Below are positions 1 to 12,090 of a DNA stretch of 64,000 nt, piece by piece. The position numbers and the translations under genes were made by a program. The DNA is taken from NCBI GenBank assembly GCA_030549775.1, contig CM060174.1:43662586-43726585 (forward strand), written 5' to 3'. The notes beneath the pieces were generated by a model. The model was not told where the DNA came from. It did no database searches and saw only the letters and a list, made by a program, of their open reading frames with translations. Within the stretch, counting starts at the first letter, position 1; the number at the start of each line of letters is the position of its first letter. Source of the DNA: Tamarix chinensis. Taxonomy: Eukaryota > Streptophyta > Magnoliopsida > Caryophyllales > Tamaricaceae.

Positions 1-53
1 AACTTGAACATAATAACAGTTGAATTTTGCTTCCAAAAAAAAAAAAAACTTAC

Positions 54-312
54 CAAGATTGACGACATCAAAACCTCCAGTTGGTTTGAATAACTGTGGA
101 AGCTTGATCAGATAGTTAGTGATTCCGTTTTGTCAATGAGCTTACCAATCAATGAGTATTTTCAAGATTCATACGGTTGTTTCAATTTTTTGCAGAACAT
201 GACTTTTCTGGGTGAAATTGAAACATCTTCACAATGTGATTCAAAATCTTCCAGTAATTTTTGCAAAATGTTCTTTGAATATTGTAGGTGGCCCTGTTGC
301 TGCTGTTGGTAC
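54..312 (-). CDS. Possible end of an unidentified gene (one or two exons)
   Basis: I do not recognise this product. On the minus strand an acceptor-like AG at 314-313 is followed by 50 open codons ending in TGA at 164-162. The predicted peptide starts with a glutamine-rich run and continues with a polar stretch containing LEDFESHCEDVSISP. Further down, a second open stretch reads LIKLPQLFKPTGGFDVVNL and stops at a good donor (GTAAGT from position 53). The two do not join in one frame without splicing, and any intron between them would be unusually short. It could be the terminal exons of a gene reading leftwards out of the window, or chance open frames. Confidence 0.2.
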
Positions 313-1363
313 CTGACGCTAAATTCTTATACTCAACGAGGATCCGTGTAGAATCTGAATGAACCCCCCCCCCCACCAAAAATAAAAAATTCTCCTCACA
401 CCCAAAGTGCCAAATACATAAATCTCACTATGACAGAAAATACTTTTGAGTTCTACAACCCTTCTCAGTCACGTAGCCCACATACTCTCATGTACACGTA
501 CTCTTTGATATAGGTTCTGTACATCAGTAAATCGTATAAACACGCCTGCTATGAACCCATTTACCATTAATGCTGGCAGGTCTTGTTTATGCTGGAAAAT
601 GAATTGATGTCGACAGCACCGTATTTTGTAAATCGTATGCTGGGAAATAACTTGACTTCAACCGCGCCATACTTCGGCACGTGAGTCCGCGTACAAACTG
701 GACATTTTTAACTCCAGACGAGCACATGGCTCAGCAACGTCGCTCAACGCCATACTACGCTGCTGCTGCACTTGCAGCTGTCCCATGAGCCACCACATTA
801 AGAGACACAGATGCTAGGAAAATGTGTATTCAATAAGCTCGCAGATCGAGTTGATCGCTACACATTGAATTTGACAGCCTGGTACTCTGAATAATGATCT
901 GATGCTGCACCCCTACTAGAAATCAGGAACAAAAATTAAGAACGTGTGAAAAATAAGCAGACGTAGTAGCAACACTTCGCATACTATTGGACCACCATTG
1001 ATACAACCACCCACTAGGAGTTGGTCGCAAGGCATCACAGATCAGTGTCATAGCACATGCCACTCTAAAATACTACATTGGTACAAGACAAATAAGGTAG
1101 ACATAAAAAGGAATATGTAGTCACCATCTTATGCCCCACCTTTCCTTCCGTACAGACGAAAATAAATACACATAATATTACATACAGCAGGACGAAAATC
1201 CGAATGAATCTAGCTACAGTTTTAGCACGATAAAATTACACATGTTACAATTGTTTTCCAGATGACACTGACACAGGTCCAACGTGCTCTAAAATATTCA
1301 TCACTATGAGGATGCCTTGCTGCGCTGATTTGAACCAGGGAAGTGCATTCTTTTTAGAGCAGT
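313..1363. other. Non-coding stretch, CPR5 3' flank
   Basis: No supported coding exon was found. The stretch lies just downstream of the CPR5 stop codon, so it should include the CPR5 3' untranslated region, but I could not place a poly(A) signal with confidence. It is less AT-rich than the intron DNA to its right. A C-run occurs at 364-374. Confidence 0.4.
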
Positions 1364-4300
1364 TCAGGTGCCATCTTCTATAACCAAGAAAATATTTCTA
1401 AATAGTGACGTGAAGTGATATCTCCATTCACCAAAACTTGCAAATGGCAGAAGACCACACAACAATGGTAAAACAACCAGAACAGTGAGATAGAATACCA
1501 GTCGTCGAATCCAAAAAGGAAATATTACACGATGGTTGGTACTACTATCAGTTACCCTGACGGATCCATACAGAATGAAGAAGAGGGCTGATGTGAAGAT
1601 GTTGGCAAAGAAATGTACAGAGCAGAGGACTTCCCAGTATACAAGCCAATGATACCCACTGCCACCCAATGTGTCTATGCAGAACTTACCAGCCGCTCCA
1701 CAAGCCACACCCAGAAGTAGAAGAATGAAGGTAATTGGCATTGTCTGTCTTGAATTAACTGTCGCTGCACGTTGAATCAGTAAATAAGCAATGGCTAATA
1801 CCATGAAGATGCCAAATAGCATCCTACTGAAAACTTGAACGAGACATGTTAGTGTTTGTAACCCTGAACTGACAGACGATACCGGCTTTGGGATCCACCG
1901 AGAGCTCCAGGACTGAAACTCCTGCAAGGAATAACTGCATCACTTAACAATTATGTTACTGCTAAAACTAAAAGTACATAATCAGAGAATATATACTAGT
2001 GGAACCTATAACTTATGTTGTCCTTTTAGAGCTGCTGAGCTTCCATATGAAAGAGAAGAAACTGATGACACGGATGATTCATATAAAAATCACAAGCCAA
2101 AAACACAGTAGTAGCAATGTGTATTATAAGTATCTCTAGCTGGGATCATGTTAGCCCCTAAAAGCAAATCTCATCATATAATCCTAACTCGAAACATCTG
2201 AAGTACCAAACCAAGTAGCACATTACAGAAAATAGAGGATTTAGAAAGCTTATTAAATTTTATCAAATATAAGCTATTTGAGATTCAAAAGATCTATAAT
2301 GAAAATGGCATTAACTCACCGTGGAAGGAGAACAAGAGTTGGTAGCATCAGTAATTCTTTTGAAAGAATAAACATAAGCTCCATACACAAGGAAAGCTGA
2401 CATGATAAGTAAACCAGCAACAAGGCAGTCGATGCATTTTGTGAGCAGCTCAGCATATCTTGCATCTTCTACTTTATTCTTGAATTGTTCAGCTTTGAAG
2501 GAAGCCTTAGAAACACCCATGGATACTTTAACTCTCTCCAGAAGATTTGAATCAGATTTAAGAGACAGCTGGCTTTCTTTGAGGCGCAACTTTCTCTTTG
2601 TGAGATTGATCTCAAGAGTCTTAAGATCATTTGCCCGGGCCTGTTCTACAACAGATTTCTCAAAAGTACTAATCATGGAATTTGAGTGACCTAGTGTTTT
2701 TGAGTAACTGATAGCCAATTGTCGGCTCATATTCTCATGTATAGAAAGCTCCAGGTTTGTAGAATTAACCAAATGATCATGTTGTATCTCTTCATCAGCA
2801 CTTGGTTGTTTTGGAGTCCTTATGGTGGATGATTTTTCTTCAAAATGACCAGAAGCCTCAAAAGATCTTGATGAAGGTTCTTCTCTGATAAAGGACATTG
2901 ATGAAGCAGAATCTATGCTAAAATCTTTAGAGGTGAGGTGGCTGAGGCGGTCATCTTTTTTCTCTATTGGTGAATCTCTGATCAATCTAAGAGTGCTCAA
3001 CGTGCTCCCAAAGGATTTCTCAAAGTTGTTTGTGAAAGATTCATACTTGTTTCCAAACACCTAATTCTCACATACAGAAAGAACAAAATTATCCAAGAAT
3101 TTAGCAATTTAGGCAGGAAATGCACTCCAAAATAGAAGGTAGGATAGTCTAAGGCTTCTCACATTAGCTATAGATTCTCTTATAGCTGACGTGCAAATCT
3201 GCATGTGCAAAAAAAAAAAAAAAAAAAAAAAAATCAGAAGTCAGCATCAAATATTTCTTAAGCAACATACTATATGCCTCAATTGAACATTATATGATCC
3301 AAGTTTGTTAACACCCCCCAACTGTGGGTTTCACCTGCAAAGTATGCCAAAAATTGCCATCCATTCTTGGTAGCAAGGCCTCAGTTGTCAACAATAGAAA
3401 ATGTTTCTGACTGTTAGAGTTCAATAAATAATACTCTATGTTTGTAAAGGCAGGATATGCAGAGACATACTTCTTTGGCCATTCTCAGTAGGGTTCAAAT
3501 ATTCCTTTTCACAAAAGTAGCATTAAATATGTTTGCTGAATATTAAAAGCACAGAAGATAAAATAACAAATAAAAAAAGATGGTACCTTTGATACATGAT
3601 CGACAGACACTTTTTCATCCATAGCATCCTTTCTATCAAAAACCTATAAAAAAAAAAAAAGCAGCCACATTGTTGGTAATCAGCTATAATAGAGTACCAA
3701 ATTTAGCATATAAAACCTACTCACAGCATACATAATTATCCAGACAAATGTATGGAATCATTCAATCGTATGTTCCACAGTACTTGACGAGCCATGAAGG
3801 TGACCATGTATTCTTAAGTTTATAATAACAGTTTCTGAGATTTTACCTCTTCCTCACAATTTTCTCCAAATTTCTATATTTTCCTTTTTCCAATAAAAAT
3901 CCACTACATACATATGTAGAAGCACTTAAGGAGGGGTATTATTATAACAGATTTAATGAGATATTTATGTCAGTAAGGATTTCATCATTTTTCGCTTCTC
4001 ATGTCAAGTTGATATTTCAGTTACATTTTCTTGCACATACTTGAAGGTTATTATCAAAAAATTGTGGGATATCATTATATTATTAGCATCTCCATTAATT
4101 AACATTGGCACGCCTTTACAATAAGAGTAGAGAATGCTAAATTTACATATTTTACCTTTTCCTTCACAAATTTTCTAAACTTTCCTTTTCTTTTCCAACT
4201 AAACACAAAATCATTCAAAGATTACACACTAAATGCAATGAATTTTGCCCATTACAATGTTGTCTAATTGCAATGAATTTTGATGATTACAATATTGCCT

Positions 4301-7300
4301 AATTGGACATAATAACATAGTACAGTATTAATTATCACAATTAATTCATTACTTATTATATTCAAATGGAAAAAATAACCATTGTTAGTAGCCAATATAA
4401 ACACCAATCCATCAATCATTAACATTGCTAGACCTTTATATTCAACTTCACTCTAAATTCTTGTGAGTAATTACATTTAGGTAAGGTAATTATTTTATGT
4501 TTTGCATTTCTTCTTATGCCCTTTAGTTTTATTCCTTTGAATTAACATGGTGCATAATTCAACTTTTCATCATCTTTGTTGCCTAGATATCCAATGGATG
4601 TCATTGTTTGCCGTAAGGCTAAAACAAAATTCATTTCCTTTACTCACTATTAATATAAATTGAGCATAAATTGAATCAGACTATGTCAATAATCCTAAAA
4701 CACATTTCTAAGTAGATTATTTTACTAATCAAACAAAAATTATATAAACAAAAGTATATAAAGAATGCAAAAAATGATGCACATAGCATCAATCACTAAT
4801 TAGCAATTATTAAGGTTAGCTACAGATACTAGTTTGTAGATTCTTTACCTATTCTTATTTTCTATAATTATATGTAGACATAATAATGTGCCTTACTATA
4901 GTTTTTTTTTTTTTTTAAATAATTTATGAAGACAATTATTTCCTTTCCTAAAAATAAAATAAAATGTAAATTTTATGGCACTTTGAAATTTTTTAAGTAG
5001 TAATCCATTGTTTCATTTTTGTTCTAATTAAATAACTGGCATAATTAATTACACCCTATTTTCTAATGTTATATAAGTTTATATGGCATTTGAATCTCAA
5101 GGGCATCCAACGGGTTTGTACTAATCAAGGGGTTGCCGTGTGTCCTAACATTGAAAAATGTCCATGATTAACAAATGAAAATATTAAAGGTAGTAATCAA
5201 TTTATAATTAAATATCAATAAAGGTAGTTTCATGATAGAACAAATGTTGATATTAAAGTCTTTTGAGAGGGAGAAGAACTATGGACCACGTGAGAGATAG
5301 AATACTTACAAACAATTAAGGATAAATAAATTAATTTGCAATTAAATGTCAATTAAAGTCTTTTGATGATATCATTACAGGTTGATTTTAAAGGTTATTT
5401 ACATTATATCAGATTATAAAAGTATAATGTCATTGATTCATTTGTGATGCATGCATTCTCAAATTTGAATTGATCCAAAGTTTCTTTCATAACCTAACCC
5501 CAAATTAAACTATTTTTTATATTAAGAATATGGTAAGAAAACAGATAGGATCTATAAAGGTAAAGATAATAGTAATTCTTAGTAATTTTAAAGCCTATTT
5601 GAAAATATAAAATTAGTTGATTCAAAATTACAGGATATGTAGATGTCAACAATTTGGTTTGGTTTTCTACCTCTGGTACTTTCTTTTTCTTAGTGACATT
5701 GATAATGGAATGATTGTGACCAACCAAAAATTTTCCGTTGAACTAATGCTTTCCATGGGTATTTTTTCTTATTTCCCTGCTCTTTAAGGGGAAAAAAACA
5801 TTAAATTAGGTATGTACTTTATAAACATATGTACAAAAAAAATTCATTTAGCTCCTTCATGCCTACTATTATACAGTTTTGGCTATTATTACACTGCTGT
5901 CAACGCCTTTTCCTTTTTAATCCTCAGGTACTATATCTACAAACAGCATTAAGTTCGTCAAGCTAGGATCTTATAATATGGTAACAAAAAAATTTAGTGA
6001 TATCTATTACTATAGTAAGAAATGATAATTGGTTGGCACTATAGTAATGATAGACTTTAAAATTGTAGATCATAGAAATATAATTGGGCAAAAAAATTGA
6101 ATATACAAATCAACCAGAAGTTAAGGCAATTAGTAAGGTATTCTCTTGTGTCCCTTTTTCTTTTTTGGCACTACCATCCATAGCAATTGTTTAGCAATAG
6201 CAACAAACCACTTGCCTCTTTCATGGGAGGGAGAAACCAAAATAGGAAAATGGCAAGGACGACCTCAAAAATAAATGCTAAAATAGCACGACCAAGAAGA
6301 CTACACATACTGAGGCAATGGAGATTCAAATACAAACATTGCCCCAACAAAGACGTAATTGCCTTAGATATTGTAAGCCAAATTGCTTAGCACAATAACA
6401 AACAAAGAGCAGTACTTGAGACATACAAAGACGAAATCGATGGGGAGCGTCAAGAATAAATGCACAAAGAGTCAATGAAGACCCAAGAAGTGGCATGCGA
6501 GTTACACATGTAATGACACCGGTTAGTTAACAACAAGACAATCATAAAAGTAACTTCTGAAACTATCTAATTAACAGTACATCTCTAATATGTTTCCTAT
6601 ATAAAATATGTACACGGACTAAATAAAGGTTTATTTATATGATACTATTATGAGTCATACTGGGTGTAAACAAAAGTTTGGTTAACATTGTCATGAGAGT
6701 ACATGATTCTTGAAGATCACATATAAATATTATTCAGCAATAAATAAGACCCAAATAATATAGTTCCCAATATAAAAATGTGCATAAGATATATCTTACT
6801 CAATAAACAACCTACATTTTGGTGGAAGGAATAAAAAAGGCGCCCCTAAAAATGACAGTGCAACAATGAAGCACATAGTTATAGAATGAAAAACTAATGC
6901 GATCTACAAATAGTAGAATCTGGGTTCCCTTAACTAGTATATACATATAAGACAATGAAGTTCTAGGTAATAAGTTTTAGTTAAAGATAGTTAATCACTT
7001 TCATCAAACTCAAGAAAAAGTAGAGGAAAACTGGAAAGTTATCCCACAAGAGCTGCTTTCTTTTTCTTTTTCCTTTTTTTTCTTTTTTCTAGTTCAGTGC
7101 AAAATTACAATTGGAAAGTTTTCCCAAAAGAAATTTTTTTCACCAATGCAAGGTCACAGTTAGTAGTACGCATACTTTCATGATAGATATATAAAAGGGA
7201 AATACTGATTTATGACAACAAAATCACAAAGATTCCCCAATCATGTATTACAATACCATATAAGTTGTCCCAAACTGCACAAGATGATTGAAATAAAGAT

Positions 7301-10300
7301 TCCCCAACCATATATTAAAATGAGCATACAAATGCTAATGCATAAACTCTGCAAGGATTTGAGATCTGGAAAATACTGTGTCCCATATTCATGCATCAAT
7401 TTTCAAACCTCCATTAACAGCAAATGAGAAGTTCATAGGCAATTTAGCTTGGCTAACGTATATCATATAAAACTGGAAACTCTTTTTACATAGTGTAGCT
7501 TTAATAAAAGTAAAAAGGTTACAAAGGTATCTTCTCAACATAGCAACAGAGACCCCAAAAAATAAAGAACTCCAATTTTACCAGCATCAGGTTGAGTCTC
7601 AACAAATATGACAATGATTGAAATAACCTGTATACTCCACAAGAATCAAGAATCAATCTATAAGAAAACTTTATCTTTGAGGGCCAAGGAGGTCAAGCAC
7701 AAGAAGAATATAAGTAAGATGGGCTTCTGTTTCTTGTGCAACCTTTAAAGGAAAATGTTTCCCGATAACAGTTCCTTGGGAAGGCATTAAGAGATACTTT
7801 CAAAAATGCATGCAAATAACACACATATCTACCGGTGATCCAGAAAGAATATTAATGAGGCACATCTGCAAAGTGATACACAATATTACCATCATAAACT
7901 AGCAACCCACTGAACCAGAACTTTTGCAATTTGGATGGTTCCCAATCTAACTTTAGGAGTCTCATCAATCCACTTACTTTATTTGGCTGCAACAAGCACC
8001 TGCTGAAATTGATAACCTTTGAAGTAAGAAAGAGAAGCCACTCCTAGGAAGTGCCATTGACAAAAGCCATGCATTCACTAACATCCCCCAGCTAACAAAT
8101 TACAGGAGGGTTTAGGAATCAGAATTTGATAGCACAATTATCAAACTCATTCCCTATACTACCTCTAAGTCCCCTCTCTCTATCCTACAAATCATTGTTT
8201 TAAAACTTGTCAGGGTTCAATTCCATCCAATGGGAAAGGCATGAAAGAAACACAAATGACACTACAGCAAGTCAGAAATATATCCATGTAATGAAATAAC
8301 AATTCCAAGCCAAAATTCTTCCAAAACTTTTGAGAGTATAGGGATGTAAATGGGCCAGATAATACCCGAAACCCAACGGATTTTATCCGATGGATATGGA
8401 TATGGGTAATGATAAACGGATATGGATACAGATATGGGTAGGGGTTAAAAATACCCGGCGGGTTCGGGTACGGATACGGGTAATGGGTATCCATATCCAT
8501 ATCCATATCCGTACCCATATCCATATCTGTTTACCCATTATATATTTACTATTTTACCCTTAACTTTTTATATAATAATAGTTTACAATTAGGAATTTAA
8601 ACGGGTGACGGGTAACGGGTAACGGGTAACGAGTTTACCCGTTGGATAACAGATTATTTGTTGGTTATTTATAATTTATCGGGTAAACGGGTTATCCATC
8701 GAGTACCGGATATCCGTCGAGTATGGATATGGGTATATTAATGAATATCCATTCGAATATGGGTACGGATATGGATATAAATTTTTTAATCGGATTCGGG
8801 TATGGATATAGGATACCCAATCCAAACCCGCCCCGTTTACATCCCAGAGAGGATCTGGATTGTAGAAATGCTTTCCAATGACAAACATGAGCACCGCAAC
8901 AGGGAAAAAATTAGCATGGAAATAATGAAATCTCACTCGGTATAGTCACTCCATCCTTACATGCAAGAGGACAAAGCCAAGGCAGTTTGATGGTGTCACA
9001 TACAACAACAACCATAATCCTCTAGCACCACAACTTCCTATCCAGGAAATGTCAATAAATTCTAGAAAAGCTAGATTGTGTCCAATACTTCACTCCAATT
9101 TGTCTTAAGTCTATCTCTTTGTATAAAATAATCTAGTAGCAACTCCTCATCAGGCATCAAGATGACATCTCCTCACATATCTAATGATGTGTGGGAGGGT
9201 ATAATCTTCAATTATGTGGAACTAATGGTTCAAATGGGGTTTAGATAAGATGATAAAGGCTCGAAGGTGAGTTTAAAGACTAAAGCTTCGAAAGTGATGG
9301 AAATAAGATGAAGGTGATTCGAATTATGGTAAAAGAACGATATTGATGATTCGGTGAAGATGGGTTAACAATGATGATGGTTCGAATGGAACAACCTAAT
9401 TAGCCTATGCATTCGATGATGGATTGATGATAATGTTGAACTTCGAAAGATAGGGTTTAGATGCAGATTAGAATCGTGGTTTAGGGTTAGGGTTAGGGTT
9501 AGGGTTTGGTTCGAAAAGAGGGAATAAGGTGGCGTTTGATTGGCATGGATGGTTAAGGTTTTCGAATGAATGGTTTAGGGCTTCAGTTTTGTATACCGAT
9601 TTAGGGTTTGGTTTAATCACAAAATAGAGTAGGATTTTGATGGTATTTAGGGTAGGAAAATATGGATTAAGAATAGTAGAAAAGATATGGATTAATCTCT
9701 AATTCACATAGACGAAGAGATTAAAACTTTCAAGCCAAACCGTTCACACATATTCGATTTACTTGAGCTTGAACTCACACAAAATTCATTCAATGTTGAT
9801 CTTCAACTTCAATTCAAATCTTCATAATCATAATACATCCAATATGCTCGACATCGGTCAATAATATAACCTTTCTACCACTAGCTAAAGCATATTCCAA
9901 AAGATTCCAAACTAAAAGATATTATGCTAACTTTATGCTACTTTATACTAACTTTATTCTCCTACTTTATTACTTAATTAATAAATTAGCTAAATCACTT
10001 AATAATGCTCAAAAATCCTACCAATATACTCCTCATGCACGTGGTTACTCCCTCCTTACATGCCATGGACATGCACGTAGACATTTAATTACTTGTTTGT
10101 TACGTTTCAAGTAACGTCACCATCCGTTGGTCTTCAAATTTAGGGGAGATGCTTTCCAAATGAAGAATAATTGGTTCCATAATTATAAAAGTCAATTCTT
10201 GAGTGCTTACTCCTCCATCATTCTCCCCTTGTTGATTTGAATTTGTCCTCAAATTTGCATCTCCATAGTAAGGGCTAATATCTCCAACGTTGAATGTCAC

Positions 10301-11535
10301 TGATATCCCACCATATGACTCTGACAAATCAAGCTCATAAGCACTCTCCCCAAACTTTCGAATTACTTTGAAGGGACCATCCGCCCTTAGCATAAGCTTG
10401 TATTTCCTTAGATTAGAAAATCTCTCCTTCATCAAGTGTAACCATACCAAATCTCCTAGTTGAAAAGCATGTTGGCTCCTATGCTTGGTTGCTCGTCTTC
10501 TATACTTCATTTGCCTTCTCAATATTGTACTTGAATAAAAACCCATCTTGAATAACATAAGCTCCAAAACTCCCTTGTTTCTTGCACTCTTCAAAGATCA
10601 TAGCAAAATCATCATCTATGGCATATTGACTCTTCAACATTTCGAACCTCAAAAGCTTTGCATCCATCATCTTGAGTTTGAATCTTTAATTGAATATCTT
10701 TGTGAGTTCTACCTTATATACAATTTTTGTGTGATTCATAATCAAATCTCTCTACTTAATTTTTGTGTGATTTAATTAGAGAGAGTTTGTGTTATTCCAT
10801 AACGCATTCATACCACTACAATCCCAGTAATCATCATATTCATCTAGACCTTTTCTTGATTTACAATTCCCACCACCATTAATAACCACATTAAACATAG
10901 TTTACATCCATTAATTAACATGCTTAAACTGCCATTAATAAACGCATAAACCCTAACCAAATTGGTACAAACCTCAACCCCAAAACTGAATCCTTAATCT
11001 ACCATTTGAAAACCATAATCACCAAAATCCACCTAATTCTTCATCCAATTTGGTTTCAATTATTGTGAGTCTGATATAAAGTATCATATTTTGGTGCTGT
11101 GTGCTTCCAATGCGCATCACTTCTGTTTTTGTAGTCTTTTATAGGTCTTCATTCTCACTTTGGAATTTCTAAAATCCATATTAAAAATAATAATAAAAAA
11201 AAAAAACATTGGATGCTAATTACAATCGACAGAGATAGTTAATAATTAATACTATTGTTATATACTGTGAGATCACGGAGCAAGGATTCCGGCTCCATCA
11301 CTGCATCCATGCAAGTATGATTAAATTTTCACCAGGTCAATTTCTTCACAAAGGTTCAAAAGGGCCTGCCATATCATTTGTGTAACAAAATCCACAAGCC
11401 AAGTTGCCCGCTAAAGCCCAGCCCCGCAAGTCCGCGATGCAAAATCAATCAAAATTCGTGCACTGACGACTGCGGAACTTGAAGACCCGCATGAAAATAG
11501 CTAAGTACTATCGAAAAGCTCAATCACCATAACGA

Positions 11536-11587
<52 letters not shown>

Positions 11588-12090
11588 AAAAGAAAATACA
11601 AAAAACATTTACCGTCGACACCAGTCAGCTAACCACAACAAAACATACATGGGAAACAGTGATTCAGAAAAGCAGATCACTTAGATCGGACCTGAGACAC
11701 AACAGCAGCAACCGACATTCCGAGAGGAAACGCAATCATGTCTGCATCGCTTGCTCGATTCCTAACTAGAAACCTAGGGTTTCGCCGTATGGCGGCAAGG
11801 CGAAGACCCCTCTGCGATGAACGCGGAACAACACTGCCAGAAGCTGATGATGAAGAGGAGGGAGAAGCCTGGATGGCGACATCCCCAGAGGTCCGTTTCT
11901 TGTTCTTCAATTTTGAAACATTCATGTGGACTTTCAATGGAATGTGATCGGACGACGGGGTAATTTTAGCTGGCGATAGAGTACTACTGAAATCGTCGGA
12001 GTTGGAGCGAATATGTTCAATTGCTGTGGATTGGTCGGCGGTGGTGGTGCCATTACTAGGCCTGGGGAGAGAATTTGAATGGACAGCCAT
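1364..12090 (-). CDS. CPR5: CPR5-like membrane nucleoporin, five exons
   Basis: Minus-strand exons are 12090-11692, 3643-3587, 3198-3163, 3060-2320 and 1921-1364. All introns are GT-AG and every junction falls between codons. The joined frame gives 596 residues, against roughly 560 for the Arabidopsis protein as I recall it. Residues 1-133 are polar and Ser-rich, with a basic cluster (KLKNKKR) and the family-typical segment FPLGMSVAAVVSQ. Residues 165-370 are charged and helical. Five membrane segments follow near 373-395, 442-461, 472-493, 502-529 and 551-571, then a short tail. CPR5 is known as a plant-specific transmembrane nucleoporin that restrains immune cell death and salicylate signalling and affects growth and ethylene responses. 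The start is the first ATG of exon 1, and no key segment is missing. Odd features are the 8.0 kb first intron and long T-tracts before the exon 2 and exon 3 acceptors. The identity rests on family recognition, without a database search. Confidence 0.9.
3209..3233. repeat. A25 homopolymer (T-tract before the CPR5 exon 3 acceptor)
   Basis: Twenty-five A residues on the plus strand form a T-tract on the CPR5 sense strand. It ends about ten bases before the acceptor CAG at 3201-3199. A shorter 13-base tract (3648-3660) sits before the exon 2 acceptor. Both fit polypyrimidine tracts, and the long one is likely to vary in length between individuals. Confidence 0.7.
3644..8339. other. CPR5 intron 1, AT-rich part
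   Basis: This is the 3' half of the 8,048-bp first intron (3644-11691). It is AT-rich with many A/T runs and scattered short open frames that show no family resemblance. I see no element ends or tandem repeats here. Its bulk may be old, unrecognisable insertions. Confidence 0.6.
8340..8846. mobile_element. hAT-type MITE, copy 1, in CPR5 intron 1
   Basis: The termini are inverted repeats, GGGATGTAAATGGG on the left and the complement of GGGATGTAAACGGGG on the right. The flanks are 8-bp direct repeats with one mismatch, GAGAGTAT (8332-8339) and GAGAGGAT (8847-8854), as expected for hAT-superfamily insertion. The interior is low-complexity sequence built from GGATATGGGTA-like words, and its complement produces Tyr-Pro-rich open frames that are not genes. 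A relative with the same ends lies at about 43796-44259. It has no transposase and so is non-autonomous. Confidence 0.75.
8847..10099. other. Intron DNA, probably LTR remnant beside gypsy fragment
   Basis: No gene is seen. The part from about 9240 to 9640 repeats words such as TTCGAA and GATGATGG and includes a telomere-like run. The part next to the integrase fragment (about 9700-10090) lies where the 3' LTR of a minus-strand gypsy element would be, but I could not define LTR ends or a target duplication. Confidence 0.35.
9480..9507 (+). repeat. Short telomere-like run (TTAGGG x4)
   Basis: Four consecutive TTAGGG units are preceded by one extra T and followed by TTTGG. The typical plant telomere unit is TTTAGGG, so this six-base form is an interstitial simple repeat and not a telomere. 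Confidence 0.7.
10100..10690 (-). pseudogene. Ty3/gypsy integrase fragment lacking its catalytic core
   Basis: On the minus strand, 10690-10560 reads as the acidic segment before the integrase zinc finger (pattern DDDFAMIFEECKKQGSFGA, then YVIQDGFLFK). With only a short junction it passes to the C-terminal domain, with FQLGDLVWLHL, KLMLRADGPFKVI and FNVGDISPYY, which are hallmarks of plant Ty3/gypsy integrases. The HHCC finger and the DDE core, several hundred residues in a whole enzyme, are missing, and there is a frame change near the junction. The fragment lies in CPR5 intron 1 in the same orientation as the gene. It is a dead remnant. Confidence 0.8.
10691..11533. other. CPR5 intron 1, 5' part, no feature seen
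   Basis: This is AT-rich intron DNA between the gypsy fragment and exon 1. I found no element ends, tandem arrays or coding frames in it. Confidence 0.5.
11534..11596. repeat. (GAAA)n microsatellite
   Basis: About fifteen GAAA units lie in CPR5 intron 1, roughly 100 bp inside the donor site of exon 1. On the sense strand it is a TTTC tract. Confidence 0.9.

Noticed and set aside
6187..6390. 67-codon plus-strand frame in CPR5 intron 1
   Set aside because: It is a basic peptide with no recognisable family, antisense to CPR5 in AT-rich intron DNA. A chance frame is likely.
8210..8936. Tyr-Pro repeat peptides
   Set aside because: They come from the GGATATGGGTA-like interior of the hAT-type MITE. 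The related copy at 43.8-44.3 kb gives Gly-Tyr instead because the word phase differs.
9480..9507. Possible interstitial telomere
   Set aside because: There are only four six-base units, not the plant seven-base unit, so a simple repeat is sufficient.
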